Notes under the pieces: model-generated | Seen by the model: the letters and a program-made list of their open reading frames with translations, nothing else | Databases searched by the model: none | Told to the model about the DNA's origin: nothing | Source of the DNA: JAWLBR01 sp041687495 | Lineage (GTDB): Bacteria; Bacillota; Limnochordia; DTU087; JAAYGB01 | Direction: 5' to 3' | Assembly (NCBI GenBank): GCA_041687495.1 | Contig: JAWLBR010000072.1 | Coordinates: forward strand, 1 to 16,589 | Length of the DNA: 16,589 nt | Shown here: piece by piece, positions 14,054 through 16,589 of the stretch | How positions within the stretch are numbered: position 1 is the stretch's first letter | How the letters are laid out: each line of letters opens with the position of its first letter | Made by a program: the position numbers and the translations under genes

Positions 14054-14941
14054 CTAGTAATAGATTTCCGTGTCTAGGATTTTCCGTTGAATCATACTGA
14101 AGCCAAAGATCACACACGCCAGAACCCAGGCAATGGACGAGGCATAACCCATCCGGAAATAGTTGAACGCATTGGTATAGATCATGTACGAAACAGTAGT
14201 CGTCGCGTCCAGTGGGCCGCCACTGGTCATGATATAAATCTCGGTAAATACTTGAAAGGCTCCAATGATGCCCAGAACGGAGACTAATGTGATGATCGGG
14301 CGCAAGAGAGGTATGGTGATGAATCTGAGCAGATTCCACCCCTTGGCACCATCCAATTCCGCTGCCTCATAAACAGACCGAGGAATGTCCTGCAACGCAG
14401 CTAAGAACATCAACATGTACCTACCTACATTGGACCACACTCCCACAATAATCACAGCAGGCAGCGCCGCCTGAACATTGTTCAGCCAGTCGATGTTGCT
14501 AGGCAGTCCCACAAGGCTCAATACATAGTTAAAGACCCCATCGCGAAAAAACATCCAGCTGAAGATCAAAGATATAACTACCGACGGGGTAACTGCGGGC
14601 ATGTAAAAGGCAGCTCGGAAGAATGACTTGCCCCATATCTTTTGATTCAGAAGTACAGCTATCAACAGAGCAATGCAAGTCTGCAGCAGTACCGTGAACA
14701 CGCTGTACACAAACGTGTTGGCCATTGCCTTATGAAACAAAGGATCGAGAAATAACTCATAATAGTTCTGTAAGCCAATAAAGATCGGGCTGATGAAAAC
14801 GTTATATTCATGAAAGCTCATCGAAAGGGCGTTAATCACCGAGTACACCGTAAAGACACCGAATAACACGAAATACGGAGTTAAGCAAAGATATCCGGTG
14901 AGTATTTCTTCTTGTCTTGTGGACAGTTTGATTGACCTCAT
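14054..14941 (-). CDS. Carbohydrate ABC transporter permease, MalF/UgpA type
   Basis: A 295-residue inner-membrane permease of the CUT1 family. Seen: TM1 at about 16-37, a periplasmic stretch with the family-typical NYYELF (58-63), further hydrophobic segments at about 75-97, 112-131, 158-180, 209-230 and 264-284, and the EAA loop YEAAELDGAKGWNLLRFITI (191-210). It ends with KILDTEIYY. ATG 14941 has GGGAGG 8 nt upstream. It lies 61 bp downstream of the solute-binding gene, separated by a strong hairpin, and directly precedes the second permease. The substrate class (oligosaccharide or modified sugar) is inferred from the operon. Confidence 0.95.
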   Translation of the reverse strand: MRSIKLSTRQEEILTGYLCLTPYFVLFGVFTVYSVINALSMSFHEYNVFISPIFIGLQNYYELFLDPLFHKAMANTFVYSVFTVLLQTCIALLIAVLLNQKIWGKSFFRAAFYMPAVTPSVVISLIFSWMFFRDGVFNYVLSLVGLPSNIDWLNNVQAALPAVIIVGVWSNVGRYMLMFLAALQDIPRSVYEAAELDGAKGWNLLRFITIPLLRPIITLVSVLGIIGAFQVFTEIYIMTSGGPLDATTTVSYMIYTNAFNYFRMGYASSIAWVLACVIFGFSMIQRKILDTEIYY

Positions 14942-14963
14942 GGATTGGTCCTCCCATCAAGCT

Positions 14964-14992
14964 GAGGTAAGGGGGAGCCTCCCCCTTACCTC
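14964..14992. other. Intra-operon stem-loop between binding-protein and permease genes
   Basis: GAGGTAAGGGGGA (14964-14976) and TCCCCCTTACCTC (14980-14992) form a perfect 13-bp stem with a 3-nt loop. It sits just after the binding-protein stop (15003) and before the permease SD. No T run follows on the transcribed strand. Such hairpins commonly stabilise the upstream message and reduce, but do not abolish, read-through, giving more binding protein than permease. Confidence 0.8.
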
Positions 14993-15002
14993 CCATTGCT
15001 GT

Positions 15003-16244
15003 CTAGCGCATTCTCCGGGACAACACTTTGTAGGCATCCTGTAACGCCGCCTCAGCAGTCTTCCCGCCGATCACAACGGCGTCAAATGCCTTTTGAAGTT
15101 CGTCAACAATCTGTTGACTATAGATGCCGTACTGATTGGCAACCGCGTATGCTACTCCATTGAGAACTGCCTGCGACTCCGCTTTGTCGGCAAAGTGAGG
15201 ATGCTCAAACAGAGCAGTCATGGATGGCAGCACGTGGCCACTGGTGATTACCCGGATCTGGTTGTCCTCACCAGTTAAGTATTCAATCAGCTTCCAAGCT
15301 GCATCAGGATTCTTGGTAGTCTTTGGAATGGAGTATGAGACCGTAAATGCGGTATTCCCCCGGCCGACAGGTCCTTGGGGAAGCTCTGCAGCGCCCCAGT
15401 TCAGGTCTGGGTAGTTGGAGAACAAGGTTGGAATTGCCCAGCCGCCCTCAACTGCCATAGCTACCCTACCTTGACCAAAGGCGTCTCTTTCTCGACTGGC
15501 ACCTACGTCTGACGGCAGCACGCCAATCCCCTTCTTGTAAAGGTCGGTGTACCAGCGGAATGCCTCTACAAACTCAGGCTCGGTAAAAGCTAACTTGCCA
15601 TCTTCAGTTAACACACGACCGCCATTTTGGTACATGAACGACAACCACCGGCCTGGCCATTGGCCCAAGACTAATCCATAAGTGTTGTCAATTGACCGAC
15701 CGGAGACATTGGTCAGGGTTTTCGCCGCGTTCTCGAAGTCATCCCAAGTCCAGTTGGCATTGGGGTACTCTACGCCATTGGCGTCAAAGAGATCCTTGTT
15801 GTAGTAAACGACTAGGGTATTGGAGTCTTTCGGAAGACCGTAGATTTTGCCGTCCCACACGAACGCGTCCAGCAGAGATTGGGCAAACATGTCAGCATCC
15901 ATACTACTGTTCTTAATGTAGTCATCTAGGGGTAGCAGAGCGCCGGTAGACATAAACTGCGGTGAATACACAGCATCAATAAAGAATACATCAGGAGCGG
16001 TGCTCGCAGCCAGCATGACCTGAATCTTGGTCAGGTAGTCCACCGGGATGGGCTCATAACGCACCTTAATGCCTGGGTTCAGCTCTTCAAAGGCATCCAG
16101 TTGCGCCCGCATCAATGCTTCAATTTCCGGTCCAGCAGACCAGCCTGAAATGCGAATTTCGACCGGTTTAGCTGATACACTCAATCCGACCATGAGAACA
16201 AGGGCTAAGACTAAAGCTGCCGTCCTGACAGTTTGTTTTGTCAC
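15003..16244 (-). CDS. Extracellular sugar-binding protein (SBP family 1) of ABC transporter, non-lipidated
   Basis: A 413-residue solute-binding protein of the family 1 (MalE/UgpB-like) type, capturing a carbohydrate outside the membrane for the two downstream permeases. Seen: a classical signal peptide (basic TKQTVR, hydrophobic core at about 9-22, cleavage after VSA at residue 25) and no lipobox cysteine. Mature family features are FEELNPGIKVRYEPIP, APDVFFID, GKIYGLPKDSNTLVVYYNKD (positions about 132-151), AFGQGRVAMAVEGGWAIP and the C-terminal PDAAWKLIEYLTG. Signal processing by signal peptidase I implies a periplasm or a wall-retained soluble protein. The start is GTG 16244, with AGGAGG 7 nt upstream. 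The regulator gene ends 56 bp upstream on the same strand. The ligand is unknown. Confidence 0.95.
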   Translation of the reverse strand: MTKQTVRTAALVLALVLMVGLSVSAKPVEIRISGWSAGPEIEALMRAQLDAFEELNPGIKVRYEPIPVDYLTKIQVMLAASTAPDVFFIDAVYSPQFMSTGALLPLDDYIKNSSMDADMFAQSLLDAFVWDGKIYGLPKDSNTLVVYYNKDLFDANGVEYPNANWTWDDFENAAKTLTNVSGRSIDNTYGLVLGQWPGRWLSFMYQNGGRVLTEDGKLAFTEPEFVEAFRWYTDLYKKGIGVLPSDVGASRERDAFGQGRVAMAVEGGWAIPTLFSNYPDLNWGAAELPQGPVGRGNTAFTVSYSIPKTTKNPDAAWKLIEYLTGEDNQIRVITSGHVLPSMTALFEHPHFADKAESQAVLNGVAYAVANQYGIYSQQIVDELQKAFDAVVIGGKTAEAALQDAYKVLSRRMR

Positions 16245-16298
16245 AACAATTCCTCCTAATTCTGGTTCATCTGTTTTTGAATCTAGTGCCCCAAATGC

Positions 16299-16319
16299 AA
16301 CTAACCCGCCGTGTTAGTT
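16299..16319. other. Small hairpin overlapping the regulator stop codon
   Basis: AACTAAC (16299-16305) pairs with GTTAGTT (16313-16319) around a 7-nt loop. The stop codon of the upstream regulator (16303-16301) lies within one arm. No T tract follows on the minus strand, so it is more likely an attenuating or processing element than a full terminator. Confidence 0.4.
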
Positions 16320-16588
16320 TCATCCCTCCCTGATTCCTTTTGCTTCTTATCTAACAGTGCCAGGGCAGTGGTCTCATCGGTGACCAAAACATCGATCCAA
16401 CCACCGGCAATTGCACTATAAATGGATTGGATCTTCTCACTACCCGCAGACACGGCTAGGACCAATGTGTTCTCGCGCAGCTTGGGAAGGTCAACAGAGA
16501 GCATCCGCTGCCTACAGTGAGTTGGAACATAGTTCCCGTTGATGTCGATGAAATTACCACAGATATCCCCCACAATATCGCTGTTGTA
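16301..16588 (-). CDS. SorC-family transcriptional regulator, C-terminal fragment (gene continues past window end)
   Basis: The last 95 residues of a regulator whose N-terminus lies beyond the right edge. Seen: YNSDIVGDICGNFIDINGN, then VLAVSAGSEKIQSIYSAI and GGWIDVLVTDETTALALL. This is the end of the SorC/DeoR-type sugar-phosphate-binding domain (PF04198), where 'GD.CG.F.D..G' and 'DVL.TDE..A..LL' are typical. The frame is open at the edge; an internal GTG at 16573 is not a real start. SorC proteins carry an N-terminal helix-turn-helix and respond to a phosphorylated sugar. The gene precedes the binding-protein gene on the same strand, so it is the likely local regulator of the transporter operon. 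It ends in a short polar tail (KKQKESGRDETNTAG). Confidence 0.85.
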   Translation of the reverse strand, partial: YNSDIVGDICGNFIDINGNYVPTHCRQRMLSVDLPKLRENTLVLAVSAGSEKIQSIYSAIAGGWIDVLVTDETTALALLDKKQKESGRDETNTAG

Positions 16589-16589
16589 G

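Noticed and set aside
1..16589. CRISPR arrays, tRNA/rRNA genes, insertion sequences, phage or attachment sites
   Set aside because: No regularly spaced repeats, cloverleaf-like segments, transposase or integrase genes were seen by eye on either strand.

Overview
The window looks like an ordinary chromosomal segment of an anaerobic, motile, probably free-living Firmicutes-type bacterium. Supporting signs are strong AGGAGG-type ribosome binding sites, frequent GTG/TTG starts, a YwbE-family protein, many chemoreceptors and an HD-GYP protein. The sugar-binding protein has an ordinary Sec signal peptide and no lipobox. That hints at a diderm or otherwise Gram-negative-staining lineage (for example Limnochordia-like bacteria), but this placement is inference. 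There are no rRNA or tRNA genes, transposases, phage genes or CRISPR arrays.

Region A (1-5500) is sensory. Two chemoreceptor genes diverge from a 251-bp intergenic region. The leftward one (cut by the window edge) has a PilJ/NarX-type four-helix sensor domain, and the rightward one has a dCache-type sensor. After a perfect bidirectional terminator comes a small leftward gene for an unrecognised beta-rich protein with an acidic tail. A divergent gene then encodes a PAS/HD-GYP protein, predicted to be a cyclic-di-GMP phosphodiesterase.

Region B (5500-12300) holds enzymes of apparent carbohydrate catabolism. In order they are: an alpha/beta hydrolase of the acetyl-xylan-esterase/dienelactone-hydrolase type (-), an FAD-dependent oxidoreductase (+), a small YwbE protein (+), a sugar-phosphate isomerase/epimerase-like TIM barrel (-), an APH-fold phosphotransferase (-) and a cytoplasmic right-handed beta-helix protein (+).

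Region C (12300-16589) is a leftward operon: a SorC-type regulator (only its C-terminal part is in the window), a sugar-binding protein, two MalF/MalG-type permeases and a PhnP-like metallo-beta-lactamase-fold hydrolase. No ABC ATPase is present, so the transporter probably uses a shared MsmX-type ATPase encoded elsewhere.

Together, regions B and C read as an uptake-and-processing locus for an unidentified oligosaccharide or sugar derivative. Transport would be followed by intracellular beta-helix processing, de-esterification, oxidation, isomerisation, phosphorylation and hydrolysis of a phosphoester or lactone. The window contains no recognisable glycoside hydrolase, so the substrate and reaction order cannot be read from the sequence.
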